From contig NC_091864.1 in the NCBI RefSeq assembly GCF_019399895.1, positions 4,380,001-4,444,000 of the forward strand: 64,000 bases of DNA, given 5' to 3'. Shown piece after piece: positions 25,890 to 38,000 of this stretch. Under the pieces are notes generated by a model. The model did not search any database, had not been told where the DNA came from, and worked only from the letters and a program-made list of their open reading frames with translations. The number at the start of each line of letters is the position of its first letter. Position 1 is the stretch's first letter. This DNA is from Cardiocondyla obscurior (Eukaryota; Arthropoda; Insecta; Hymenoptera; Formicidae). Made by a program: the position numbers and the translations under genes.

Positions 25890-28800
25890 ATAGGCAAAAG
25901 GTACGTGACGGCAGCTAACCAACGAGACCATCCGGAGACCCGGGAAAGCCGCAGAAGTCCCTTTGACCATTTCTGGTGCAAGAGAAAAATCCTCGACTTA
26001 TCCAGTACTCCAGATAGCACTAACACTTTGCAGAGTGAATTCAGGTATGTCATGCGTTAGAATTTAATTAGAGTACCCTCCTCTATCGTGAGGGACCGAT
26101 TTTAGATTGCCCGAAAGCCTCAGTTAATTAAAAAGTGAGAAAATTGTCAAAATATAACTTTAACCTCAAAGTGTCACTTATGAGATTTTTAGTTTTAATT
26201 TAAAAATACTTGTGCTTTATTTACAGGTTTGGCGCTTTGGGGACAAAAGGTTCGCGACGAAAACTAACCAAAGAAACCGTCCGGAGACCCGGGGAAGCCG
26301 CAGAAGTCTCTTTGACCATTCCTGATGCAAGAGAAAAATCCTCGACTTACCCAGTACTCCAGATAGCACTAACACTTTGCAGAGTGAATTCAGGTATGTC
26401 ATGCGTTAGCATTTAATTAGAATACCCTCCTCTATTCTGAGGGACCGATTTCAGATTGCCCGAGAGCCTCAGTTAATTAAAAAGTGAGAAAATAGTCAAA
26501 ATATAGCTCTATCAATGTATTTTAAAATTAAAATAATTATTTAGATAAAACGTGGGCACTCTACTAGCTATAATACAATCGAATTAGAGTCAAAAAATGA
26601 ACTTAGAACATTCGAAATCATTAATATTATCAAATTTTTATTATAATTTATAAACCATACATGTTACTTTTTATAAGTTAATTATTAATATTTTCCGTAA
26701 ACTTACGTACTTCAGACTTTGTGGGGCAAAAGTAGAATGAAGAAACTGTAATGGAATGCCAACAAGACTCTTGAGAAAGCAGCAAAAATCCCCCTCACCA
26801 AGAATAGATCACAGTAAAAATTCTGCGGCCTTCCAGATACTCCAATCATCATAAAACTAAAATATAAATTTATTTACAGTTAGGAGAAATATTACATTGT
26901 AATTTGAACACTCTACTACATTAAATAAAACCGAATTAAAGTTAAAAATTGAACTTGAATGCCTGAAAATAATTTTTTTAAGAGTAATACTTCTTTTAAC
27001 CTATAACACGTACCTGTCACTTTTCAAACTCTTAATATAAATAATTCCCGTCGTTGTACAGGCTTGGCACTTTTTGGGCAGCAAAAGGAAGCTTCACAAT
27101 AAATAAAAAATCTAACGGGACCGTCGTGAATGCTGCAGAATATTTTTCACAGAGTTCTGAAGCACAGGGAAACTTTTGTAACCTTCGCAGCATTCCAGTC
27201 ACCATAAAACTGAAATAGAAATTTATTTACCGTTAGGAGAAATATTACATTGTAATTTGAACACTCTAATACATTAAATAAAACCAAATTAAAGTTAAAA
27301 ATTGAACTTAAATGCCTAAAAATAATTTTTTTAAGAGTAACACTTCTTTTAACCTATAACACGTACCTGTCACTTTTCAAACTCTTAATAAGAATAATTC
27401 CCGTCGTTGTACAGGCTTGGTACTTTTTGGGCAGCAAAAAGAAGCTTCAAAATTAATAAAAAATCCAACCGGACCGTCGTGAATGCTGCAGAACATTTTT
27501 CACAGAGTTCTAAAGCACAGGGAAACTTTTGTGACCCTCGCAGCATTCCAGTCACCATAAAACTGAAATAGAAATTTATTTACAGTTAGAAGAAATATTA
27601 CATTGTAATTTGAACACTCTAATACATTAAATAAAACCGAATTAATGTTAAAAATTGAACTTGAATGCCTGAAAATAATTTTTTTAAGATTAACACTTCT
27701 TTTAACCTATAACACGTACCTGTCACTTTTCAAACTCTTAATAAAAATAATTCCCGTCGTTGTACAGGCTTGGCACTTTTTGGGCAGCAAGAAGAATGTT
27801 CAAATTTGATAAAAAATCTAACGGGACAATCGAGGATGCAGCAGAACATTTTTACACAATCTTGAAGCACAGCAATATATTCTGCGGCCCTCCAAGCGTT
27901 TCAATCACAAGATATCTGAAATATAAAATTATTTACAGTTAGGAGAATAATTTAATTGTATTTAAAACATTCTAGTACGCTTAAATAAACCGAATTTAAG
28001 TCATAAATTTAACTAAAAGGCACCAAAAAAATATATTTATGAATATCTCAACTTTTAACCTAACACACATACCTGTCACTTTTCAAACGCTTATTAAAAA
28101 TACTTCCCGTCGATTCACAGACTTGGAACTTTTTGGGCAGCAAGAATAATGTTCAAATTTGATGAAAAATCCAACGGGACCCCTGAGAAAGCAGCAGAAT
28201 TTTTTTGACAATGTGTAGAAGCACAGGAAAACTTCTGTGACCCTCACAGCTCTCCAATCACCAGAAAACTGAAATATAAATTTATTTACAGTTAGGAAAA
28301 ATATTAAATTGTAATTTGAACACTCTACTACACTTAACAAAACCGAATTTGAGTCAGAAATTTAACTTGAATGCCTGAAAATAATTTATTTAAGAGTAAC
28401 TCTACTTTTAACCTCAAACACGTACCTGTCACTTTTATAAAGTCTTAATAAAAATAGTTCCCGTCGATTCACAGACTTGGAACTTTTTGGGCAGCAAGAA
28501 GAATGTTCAAATTTGATAAAAAATCCAACGGGACAATCGAGGATGCAGCAGAACATTTTTTACACAATCTTGAAGCACAGCAATATATTCTGCGGCTCTC
28601 CAAGCGTTTCAATCACAAGATATCTGAAATATAAAATTATTTACAGTTAAGAGAATAATTTAATTGTATTTAAAACACTTTAGTACACTTAAATAAACCG
28701 AATTTTAGTCTGAAATTTAACTAAAAGGCACCAAAAAAATTTATTTATGGATATCTCAACTTTTAACCTAACACACATACCTGTCACTTTTCAAACGTTT

Positions 28801-29130
28801 ATTAAAAATACTTCCCGTCGATTCACAGACTTGGAACTTTTTGGGCAGCAAGAATAATGTTCAAATTTGATGAAAAATCTAACGGGATCCCTGAGAAAGC
28901 AGCAGAACTTTTTTGACAATGTGTAGAAGCACAGGAAAACTTCTGTGACCCTCACAGCTCTCCAATCACCAGAAAACTGAAATATAAATTTATTTACAGT
29001 TAGGAAAAATATTAAATTGTAATTTGAACACTCTACTACACTTAACAAAACCGAATTTGAGTCAGAAATTTAACTTGAATGCCTGAAAATAATTTATTTA
29101 AGAGTAACTCTACTTTTAACCTCAAAAAAA
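25876..29130 (+). repeat. Array of nine exon-like modules, about 353-bp period
   Basis: Modules begin after CAG at about 25,876, 26,226, 26,717, 27,061, 27,414, 27,766, 28,121, 28,474 and 28,830. The later ones open with CTTGG, ACTTTTTGGGCAGCAA. Each has about 170 bp of exon-like sequence and an AT-rich spacer with a polypyrimidine-like run. Modules 1 and 2 keep a donor-like CAGGTATGTC; the later ones have CAGTTAGG instead. Modules 4-5, 6 and 8, and 7 and 9 are closest pairs, so a two-module unit was duplicated. Frames are not maintained between modules. No protein family is recognised. The array stops about 570 bp before the Mcm3 start codon. Confidence 0.85.
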
Positions 29131-29703
29131 GCGGAAATAAGTCTGATATGTATGTAATGACTTGAAAAATAAAATTTCGTTAAATTAATCAATATATAAA
29201 ATCGTAAAATTCTAAATTAACAATTAAAATATAAAAAAAAAAAACCAATAAATAACGAAAAAAACAAGCGTAAAATATTGTACTTGCAGCGACGATAGCG
29301 CTAAAAGTGTTTTATAAACGGAATTTTTTAAAACTACCAAAATCGATGGTGACATATATATATATATCACTATATAAAAAAATATCTCCTTATCACTACT
29401 GTCTTATCAGTACTATGCTGTCTGTATTGGTTTTTTTATTCTGCTAATCTTTTTATTAATTTAATTTTTTTGATTAATCAAGAGACATAAAAACATAATT
29501 TAAATGTAGTAAGTAATCGACAGCGAGTCCCTACGAGCGATCACGTGGTTCGTAGAGATTTTTTCGAGGAACAGCTTGTCTCCCATAGACGGTTTTCCCG
29601 CGTAAATGGCGGATGGTGATCTTTAAAGTTTTGCGATTGTTTGAGAATTATTGCAGTTGCTTCATAAGTATCGTTTAATAAGAATAAATACTTCGCTGCG
29701 GAG
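29131..29703 (+). promoter_or_regulatory. Mcm3 upstream region with E2F-like site and possible uORF
   Basis: TTTTCCCGCG at 29593-29602 matches the E2F consensus (TTTSSCGC), expected for a replication licensing gene expressed at G1/S. A six-codon uORF (ATG 29606, stop TAA ending 29626) follows. It lies 78 bases before the main ATG and would be in the leader if transcription starts near the E2F site. The rest is AT-rich, including a short TA run at 29,355-29,366. Confidence 0.5.
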
Positions 29704-32700
29704 ATGGATACAGAAATTGACCAAAATTTGGAACAGATAACGCGCGAATATGTGGACTTCCTGGACGATGTGGTAAGTATCAAAATTTCTTTAAAGTCGC
29801 ATAGCCTTGTAGGAGATTATATCGCAAGAATAATATTTTATATTTACTTTATTAAAATTCTTGTTTAGGAGGACCAAGGCATATATGCCGCAATGGTTAA
29901 AAATATGATTGAGGAAGAAAGGTACAGATTAGTTGTAAACGTTAACGACTTGAGGAGAAAAAATCCTATCCGTGCAACAAGGTACGCAATGGATTTTGCT
30001 TCTTTGTTTTCTTATTACATGTAGCACCAATTATAAAACTTGAGAAATAATTATGGCAACCTTTGTTGCAGCCTGTTAAACAATTCTTTTGAGGAGCAGC
30101 TGGCATTTCAAAATGCTTTGAAGCAATATATTTCAAGTGTAGACATTGACTATGCTAAAAACAACAAAGAATATTTTGTAGCTTTTGAGGGTAGCTTTGG
30201 GAACAAACATGTCACACCAAGATTGCTTACTTCTCATTATCTGGGTAACTTGGTTTGTGTAGAGGGTATTGTCACAAAATGTAAGTATTCAAGACAGATT
30301 TAACACAAAAGAATATACAAAAAAACATAAGAATAACATTTATAAAATTTATTGTAGGTTCATTGGTGCGACCAAAAGTTGTGAGGAGTGTTCATTATTG
30401 TGATGTAACCAAAACAGTCTTGGAAAGAGCCTATTCAGATCTGACTTCATTGGAGGCCTTTCCTCACTCTGCTATTTATCCAACTACTGTAATTATTCTG
30501 CAATTACTTAAATAAGAGGAATATTTGTTATTCAATTTAAAGATTTTTTTTTTTTTTGCATTGCAGGATGAAGATGGCAATCCGCTTGAAACAGAATTTG
30601 GTCTGTCCACTTATAAGGACCATCAAACACTTACCATACAGGAAATGCCGGAAAAAGCTCCAGCCGGTCAATTACCGCGAAGCGTGGATGTAATTTGCGA
30701 TAACGATCTTGTCGATTTATGCAAGCCTGGAGATCGAGTTCAAGTTGTTGGAAATTATCGGTGTCTTCCAGGAAAGCAAGGTGGATACACAACTGGAACT
30801 TTTAAGTACGTTCTAACAAGAATCAAAGATTATGTTTTAGTTTAATTATATCACGAAACTTATATCCTTATTTTAAAAATTACTACAATCACTATTGTTC
30901 CACAGAACGGTCCTAATTGCTAACAACATAATGCAACTTAGTAAAGAAGCCAATTTAGACATCTCCAGCGATGATATAACTAAGTGCAAAAAACTGGCGA
31001 AAAATAATCCCTGCAAAAATATCTTTGAACTCCTTGCCAAATCCCTTGCACCATCCATACACGGCAATGAATACATTAAAAAAGCTATACTGTGCCTTCT
31101 TTTGGGTGGAGTGGAAAAGATCTTGCCAAATGGTACAAGGCTAAGAGGGTAAGTTTTCAAAGAAATCTTCATTAGTTTTAAGCTTAAAAAGAATTTTTTT
31201 GTGCATTACAGAGACATAAATGTTTTATTAATTGGAGATCCTTCGGTGGCCAAGTCGCAACTATTACGTTATGTATTGTGTACTGCTCCACGAGCGATTC
31301 CGACTACCGGAAGAGGATCTTCTGGCGTAGGTTTGACAGCAGCGGTTACGGTTGATCAAGAGACCGGTGAACGCAGATTAGAAGCAGGTGCTATGGTCTT
31401 AGCAGATCGTGGTGTTATATGCATCGATGAATTTGATAAAATGTCGGATATCGACAGAACAGCGATACACGAAGTGATGGAGCAAGGTAGAATCACAATA
31501 GCAAAAGCGGGCATTCACGCTAGCCTGAATGCACGATGCTCCGTGCTAGCAGCTGCAAATCCTGTATATGGAAAAGTAAGTGAAACTTGAAGAACTTGCA
31601 TTTAATTTTTTTAATACAAAAAAATTCAAAATTATAATTTTTTTCTAAAAATTATGTTATATAAAAAATATATTATTTATAAAAAGTTTTTTCCCCACTT
31701 TTCAGTACGATCAGTATAAAACTCCGATGGAAAATATTGGTCTGCAAGACTCTCTATTATCGCGTTTTGATTTGCTCTTCGTTGTACTGGACTTGATTGA
31801 TTCAGATCAGGATCATATAATTAGTGATCACGTAGTCCGAATGCATCGATACAGAAGCCCTCTAGAACAAGACGGAGAGGCTTTGAGCTTAGGTTCGAAG
31901 TTAGACATGTTGACCACAATGAATCCAGATGATGTAGCTACTGAGGAGACGCAGTCCCAAATTTATCAGAAATATGATCCACTTCTACATGGGCAAACGC
32001 GCTCTAAAAAGTACAATGCAACTTACTTTTATTATACCGTACTTTGCTTTAAATGGTGAGCTTCGATCAAATTAATCTTAAACAATACCAATATTTTTTT
32101 TTCAGCGATCAAATTCTTACCATACAGTTCATGAGAAAGTATATACACATCGCACGGTGCATGAAACCTAAGCTCACAGAAGAAGCCAGCACCGTTATTG
32201 CAGAGGAATATTCAAAACTTCGTTCAGAGGATATAGTAGAATCTGACGTTGCAAGAGTGAGTAAAAGAAATATTATAAATTTATATAAAATCAAATATAT
32301 ACTGACATTTTCTTTGAATAACTTTTAGACTCAACCAGTAACTGCGAGAACTCTAGAAACGCTGATTCGGTTGTCCACAGCGCACGCAAAAGCACGGCTC
32401 TCAAAAAACGTGGAGAGCCAGGATGCACTTGCCGCGATAGAGCTTGTGCAGTACGCCTATTTCAAACGCGTGCTAGAGAAAGAAAAAAGGAAGCGACGCC
32501 GTCATGATAGCGAGAGTTCGGAAAATGCAGAAGATGTAGACGAGAGAAGACAGACAAAACGTTCTAAAAAATCGGGAAATTCAGGAGAAGTCGACCCCTA
32601 TGAATACGACAGTGACGACGAACATACCGAACAAATAACTAGAAGGTTAACCAGAACACAATCGCAAAAGATCAGCACGCATAGCAGCCGCACGGAAATC

Positions 32701-33139
32701 GAAGATCCGAAATCCTCCACTTCTGAGACACCTGTAGCAACAGCTACAGCTACACCAACAGCTACAGCTACAGCTACACCGACGATCACTGAAGAAAGGT
32801 AAACAACATTTTATAATATTAATTTTACCAAGTTAACTTTGGTACTTTGGAAAATAAAAAATCATCAACCAGAAAACAAGACAAAAATTATATAAAAAAT
32901 ATATTAAAAAATGTTTTAAAATATCTTTGATTTGTTTTAGACTCGCAGTTTTCAAATCGTCTCTTAACAAGTTGTTCCAAGAACGGAGGACTCAGAATAT
33001 ATTGAAGACAGACGTTATCGATCATTTGAACACAACGCTTTCCCTAAACTTTACATCTGACGAGATTAAAGCCGCTATTAGCACTATGACAGATGCAAAT
33101 CAAATTATGGCTGTGGAAGACTACATTTTCCTAATATAA
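29704..33139 (+). CDS. DNA replication licensing factor MCM3
   Basis: Subunit of the MCM2-7 replicative helicase, loaded at origins in G1 in the nucleus. Coding exons: 29704-29772, 29869-29981, 30072-30280, 30358-30488, 30567-30805, 30906-31148, 31212-31575, 31706-32010, 32106-32256, 32329-32798, 32941-33139. They sum to 2493 bp (830 aa), close to usual MCM3 size. The N-terminal MCM fold includes HYLGNLVCVEGIVTK. Walker A is GDPSVAKSQ (residues about 343-351), Walker B CIDEFDKM, and the arginine finger SRFD (about 475). A basic/acidic C-terminal linker (KRKRRRHDSES, KRSKK) resembles nuclear localisation signals and carries a Thr/Ala repeat coded by ACAGCT units. The last exon fits the C-terminal winged helix. 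Convergent with na. All junctions are GT-AG. Confidence 0.97.
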
Positions 33140-35043
33140 ATGCTCCTGTAATGTTTCATTACGTTTTAAACAATAATTGAAGCGAGTGATATTTAAAAGC
33201 TACTAATTTATTAAATAAAATTAAGCTAATCACTCGTGACTCCGTTAAATTATGATACGAAACAAAAAATCATATATAAATAAGTATAAATATATCTGCA
33301 ATGTATCACAAACTGATCATAAAAAGATGAATATTTGTTTTTAGGTCAGTATTTAAATAATTTTTTGATAATTTTGTAAGCCGTTGACAAAAATATTTTT
33401 ATACCGTTTGTAATGTACGTTAGCGATTGAGCAACAATAATAAGCTGTACACGCTTATGAATAATGATATCTAACAACATTTATTTGTCCTATACGTAAT
33501 AAGACAACACATTGGCACATAAACTAGCAACAATCATCAACATTCATTACAGTGATGTAAACGTAATGCGGCTCGTAACACTAAATCCGTCTTTCGGTTT
33601 CGTAAATATATTATATATGCATAACATTCATCGTGCGCGTGTGCGTATGCGTATTTATTGCGCTAACATCGATCACGTTTTACTAAAGATTTGTCTCACA
33701 AATTTATGCGACGTAATCACACATCGTCTTGTTACAAAAATTTACGACAGTCGAATATTATTTTTAATATAAATACTCCATTTATCTCGCATGTTCAACA
33801 TACACAATGTAGAGAGCCGACGCAATCGCGTTTCAAAATAAGTCATGCCCTCCGTCAGATAATTCTCTCGACTGCGCAAACCATACTTTCTTGACTTTCT
33901 TTCACTAAAATGACACCCGTAACAGTGTTACTGTATTAATTAATAACAGATAATATAACATCAACGATCGCTCGCTAAAACTTTAAGGCCCGGTTTCACG
34001 AACGCGAGATAAATTAATCGGTCGGTTAACTTTTAGTGTTACAACTGCTGAACATAAAACTGATGTTGAAAATACATCAATTTTATAAAACATAAGTTGC
34101 AACTTTGAAAGTTAACCAACCAATTGGATTAACTCACGTTTGTGAAACCGGGTCTTACAACTGTTCAATATCAAATGAATCGCGTAGATCTACGGTACAG
34201 GCCTTTGGGACGTATTCTTGCTGCAAGAAGGAAAGAATCGACTGTAACGTCCTAATGTTTTTTTTTTTTTTCTTTTACATAGAATCAGTACTTCTCACGA
34301 CAAAAATGTCTACGACAAATATCGCGTCCTATGCTAATTGTACTCACAGTTGCCCTTAATAACACCATAATCGATAATTCTAACTATTACCCGCGCGATA
34401 ATCAACTTCATGTTGTACAAAATTCGCTACATACATGTACGTTTGTAGTTACCACGAGATATTTTAAAAACAGCTAAATCACGCGTGATGTTATGTGACA
34501 TGATGCATAAGTGACAATACACGCAAATAACGTATGGAACAACTTTTCATCAAAACATATGTCGAAATTCAAGGATTCAAGCATTTTTGTGGGCGATTTG
34601 TTTGACACACGGCAGTGATACTGCGAATTTAATGCGAAATGTGTCGCAAATATGCGTTTTGATAATTATACCTCGATCTCTTTCTCTCTTCCGGTAGGAA
34701 AACGATTCTTTTAACACGATGAGCTTCGTGGAACGTGTTAACAAATAAATTATAATATCTCGGCTCGCTCTCTACACACACTGCTTTAGGGGTAGCAAAA
34801 TATTAATATAGTTTTTTTTTTTAGCAGTGAAGGTGGCGAATTGCGGCCGAAGCTCAACGTGTTAAAATTCTTCGAGCTTGGGCGAGTGATTAAAATTATT
34901 AGGCACATACCACGTATCTCTTTGGATCCTCTTTCATTGAATGCAAAATTCTTAGGCTAAGAATTCAACTGCTAAAAGTAGGAAACCGCACTGCACAATC
35001 CGCCGCGATCGTAATTGTTTTACGATCCGTAATTTCATAAAGT
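33140..35043. other. Convergent 3' region of Mcm3 and na
   Basis: It holds the 3' UTRs. An AATAAA at 33214-33219 is a good poly(A) signal for Mcm3, 75 bases past its stop. On the minus strand several TTTATT complements (for example near 33,480) could serve na. A small MITE lies at 33,986-34,155. No other gene was seen. Confidence 0.6.
33986..34155. mobile_element. MITE, 170 bp, TA target site
   Basis: Ends AGGCCCGGTTTCAC and GTGAAACCGGGTCT are inverted repeats with subterminal complementarity (GGTTAACTTT). TA is present on both sides (33984-33985, 34156-34157). Non-coding. It is in the likely 3' UTR of na. Confidence 0.75.
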
Positions 35044-38000
35044 TCAAAGTTCGTCTTCACTAGACTCGCTGCTGTAAGCTAATTGTTCCTTCCACCATTC
35101 TCGAACTTCCAACATGACGTTGGAGACTTTAGGCGTGGTTGCTTTGTTGTTCAGCACATCTCTCTGCTGTCTGTTTTGTTCGGTATTTTCCGTCAAGTGA
35201 TGTAAATTATTTTTTACCATTGCTGCAACAAAATAATTCGATGTTAAAAAATGATAAAACAACATCGTACGAAAACCGAAAACCATTATGCAATCCTTTA
35301 CATGGCGGTCTGTTATTCCTTTTCTTCGACGCCGCGATCTTGTCTTTCTCAGACCGAACTGATGCAGGATCCGACAAAGTCGGTGCTAGATATTTCCTTC
35401 CCGAAGTACTTCCTATGCTATCTGATCTTGGTAACACCATCGGTTTTTTGGCCCTGTATTTTGGGGCTTCAGCATCCTAAGTATTAAAAAATCAGCAATA
35501 TAACTTTTAGCAAATCATACAATTTTTATTTATTTTTTTAAAATAATAACAAGTAATATGCACCTTTGTTTCAATCTCCTCTTCACGGTCAATGCTAACT
35601 TCCTTTCCTTTCTCCTCCTTACCCTTCTCTATGTCTTGAGTTGGTACAATCGTATTATTTGTAGCGCGAAGTCCGGCGATAAGGTTGTTTTGTTTCTGAA
35701 AAAGGCGAGTATTATTTGCCTAATACGATTTTAGATTGTTATACTTACTCCTCGTATTTTTTTCAGGCAGCCTTGTAACCAAGTTCTGATGGTTTGCTTA
35801 GCAACCTCCTCTTCAATAATGTATTCAAATTCTTCTCGTGCAAGAAGTTCTTCCAATTGGAGTGCTTTCCTTATATCCACTGAACGATACGATAGCATAC
35901 TAAATAATTGATTAATATAAGAAAATATTAATAATTGATGGCAAAAATAAAGTCGCATTTATTAATATAGTGTTAAGTGATTTAAAGTGCTTCAAGATAA
36001 TCGAAAATATTAGCATGGAAGCACGGAAGGAAGGATAGAAGGATAGAAAAATAGAAAAACACTTAATCTAATCTAACCGAAAAATTCAAATGTGAGTAAA
36101 CCGGCAATATGCTGTCAGTTGTATATCACTCAATTATAATTATCATAAAAAAAATTAGGTAATTGTATAGATAACGGGCCTACTCTTCAGTTTTCTTTAA
36201 ATTTGCACGCGCGAAGATTTTGACCTGTAAAAAACGATTTTGATAATTAAAATTATCGCAAAATTTGAATAAAATCGGAGAATAGGCCCGTTATCTATAC
36301 AATTACTAAAAATTATTATAATTAACTAATGTCCCTGAATGTAATGACACGCGAGAATTTGGATCTTCTAAAAAACCGCGCGCATGGTTTCTTCTAGCAT
36401 GAATAAATTTATTTTGTGAAACTTACTTAATAACGTCGTGAAAAGTAACATCTTCGCCATTGTGTAATCGTTCCAATTCATAGCACATGTATTTGAAGAG
36501 CAGGCGATCTTTTTGAGGATCAGTCTCCAATCTGCCTTTCAACAACCGCAAGATAAATTTTACCTGAAACGAGCTAAAGTCAGTATTTGTTTCATACTAA
36601 TTGCTAATCGCTCATATAACATTGATAGATAAAACAATACCCGCTTCACCGGTATAACACCTTTCTGATGATTATCAACGACATTCCACGTGTTTTGAAA
36701 GTTTCTTATGTCAGCGTACGATAATAATGCATCCTCTTCATTTGAATAAAACAGGGAGAAGTTCTCCATGATAATAGCTGTTCAAAAAGAAATATTTTTA
36801 ATTCTTGTTCTATTCTCTTAAAACACTATAAAAATTTAATTATAAGATATATTATTAAACAAAAAAATTAATATTATAAAATATTCGCTATTAATTAAAA
36901 TAATACAAAGCAAGAAAAAAATATGTACATAACAAACTTGTGATTTCCTTTTTAATATAATCTACGTGATTTTGTGTAAGCTTTTCTGATGCGCAAATAT
37001 ATCGCATACGTACCCACTAAAAGATTCAAGACGATGTAAGTGATGATGACGTAAAAGGTGCAAAAGTAAATTAGAGAAGCGTGGAAATTGCCGCAGTCCG
37101 TTTCCCAGTAATTATCCGCCGGCGTGCAATAGGGTGGCTGTATCATGCAGTCGTGCATAATTTTGTTCCAATCCTCTCCCGTCACAATACGAAAGAGCAT
37201 CGCCACGCCAGTAACCGGTGATTCAAAATTAGCGCGTCTAGATTGCAAAGAGATTACATGTTCTGATATATCAGGCGTAGGCAGAGCAAGTAGAAGAGAT
37301 AAAGTAAAAGAAATTTTAGTATCATTTTTATTACAAAATCTATAATAAACATTGCGTATATTCTAAATATTTGTACTTAAAAGATCATAAAATAATTTTT
37401 CTTACCTTCCTATGCCTTCTCCGTATTTCACGGTGCCAAAAATTATGGTGCCGGCTAATGCGTAAAAAAATACAAGGAGAAACATGCCAAATATGATGAA
37501 GAAGCTCTTGCAAACAGACACACCAACCGTCAGCATCAGCATCTTGAGAGTGGTATGTTTGCCGGTGATGGTAAAGAACCTGAGGATTACTACCATAAAT
37601 CCAATCACATAGGACAAATCATTCTGAAAGTAATATGGTAATATTATGAAAGTGAACAACAAAGAAAAAAGAAATATATAAAAAATTTTCGATAATAAGC
37701 GGTCTAACCTGCATCGTACAATGTATAATAATCCAAATAACGCCCACGACTGTCACGAGTAAATCGTATCTGTTTCTTCTGGACTGCCAATAACCACGTG
37801 GTGTAAAAGCAATATTTTTCATGATTACTTCCACGAGAAAAACCAATGTCAAAATCGTGGAGACGGTAGCCAAAGGTTCTGTGTGTCTTTCCTCAGATCT
37901 CCACTTTAAATGGGCAGGATAGAAAAAGAAATTGAATGAGAAACAACAGATTAAATACAAGCAAACATGTTATATTTACTTTCACTGCGATAAAACGATT

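Noticed and set aside
25839..26416. Plus-strand frames over the first two array modules as coding exons
   Set aside because: The two modules align at DNA level but are read in different frames, with frameshifting indels between them, so coding constraint is not supported.
28083..29048. Two nearly identical 85-residue minus-strand frames
   Set aside because: They are the reverse strand of modules 7 and 9, which are recent duplicates; identity reflects duplication, and splice signals favour the plus strand.
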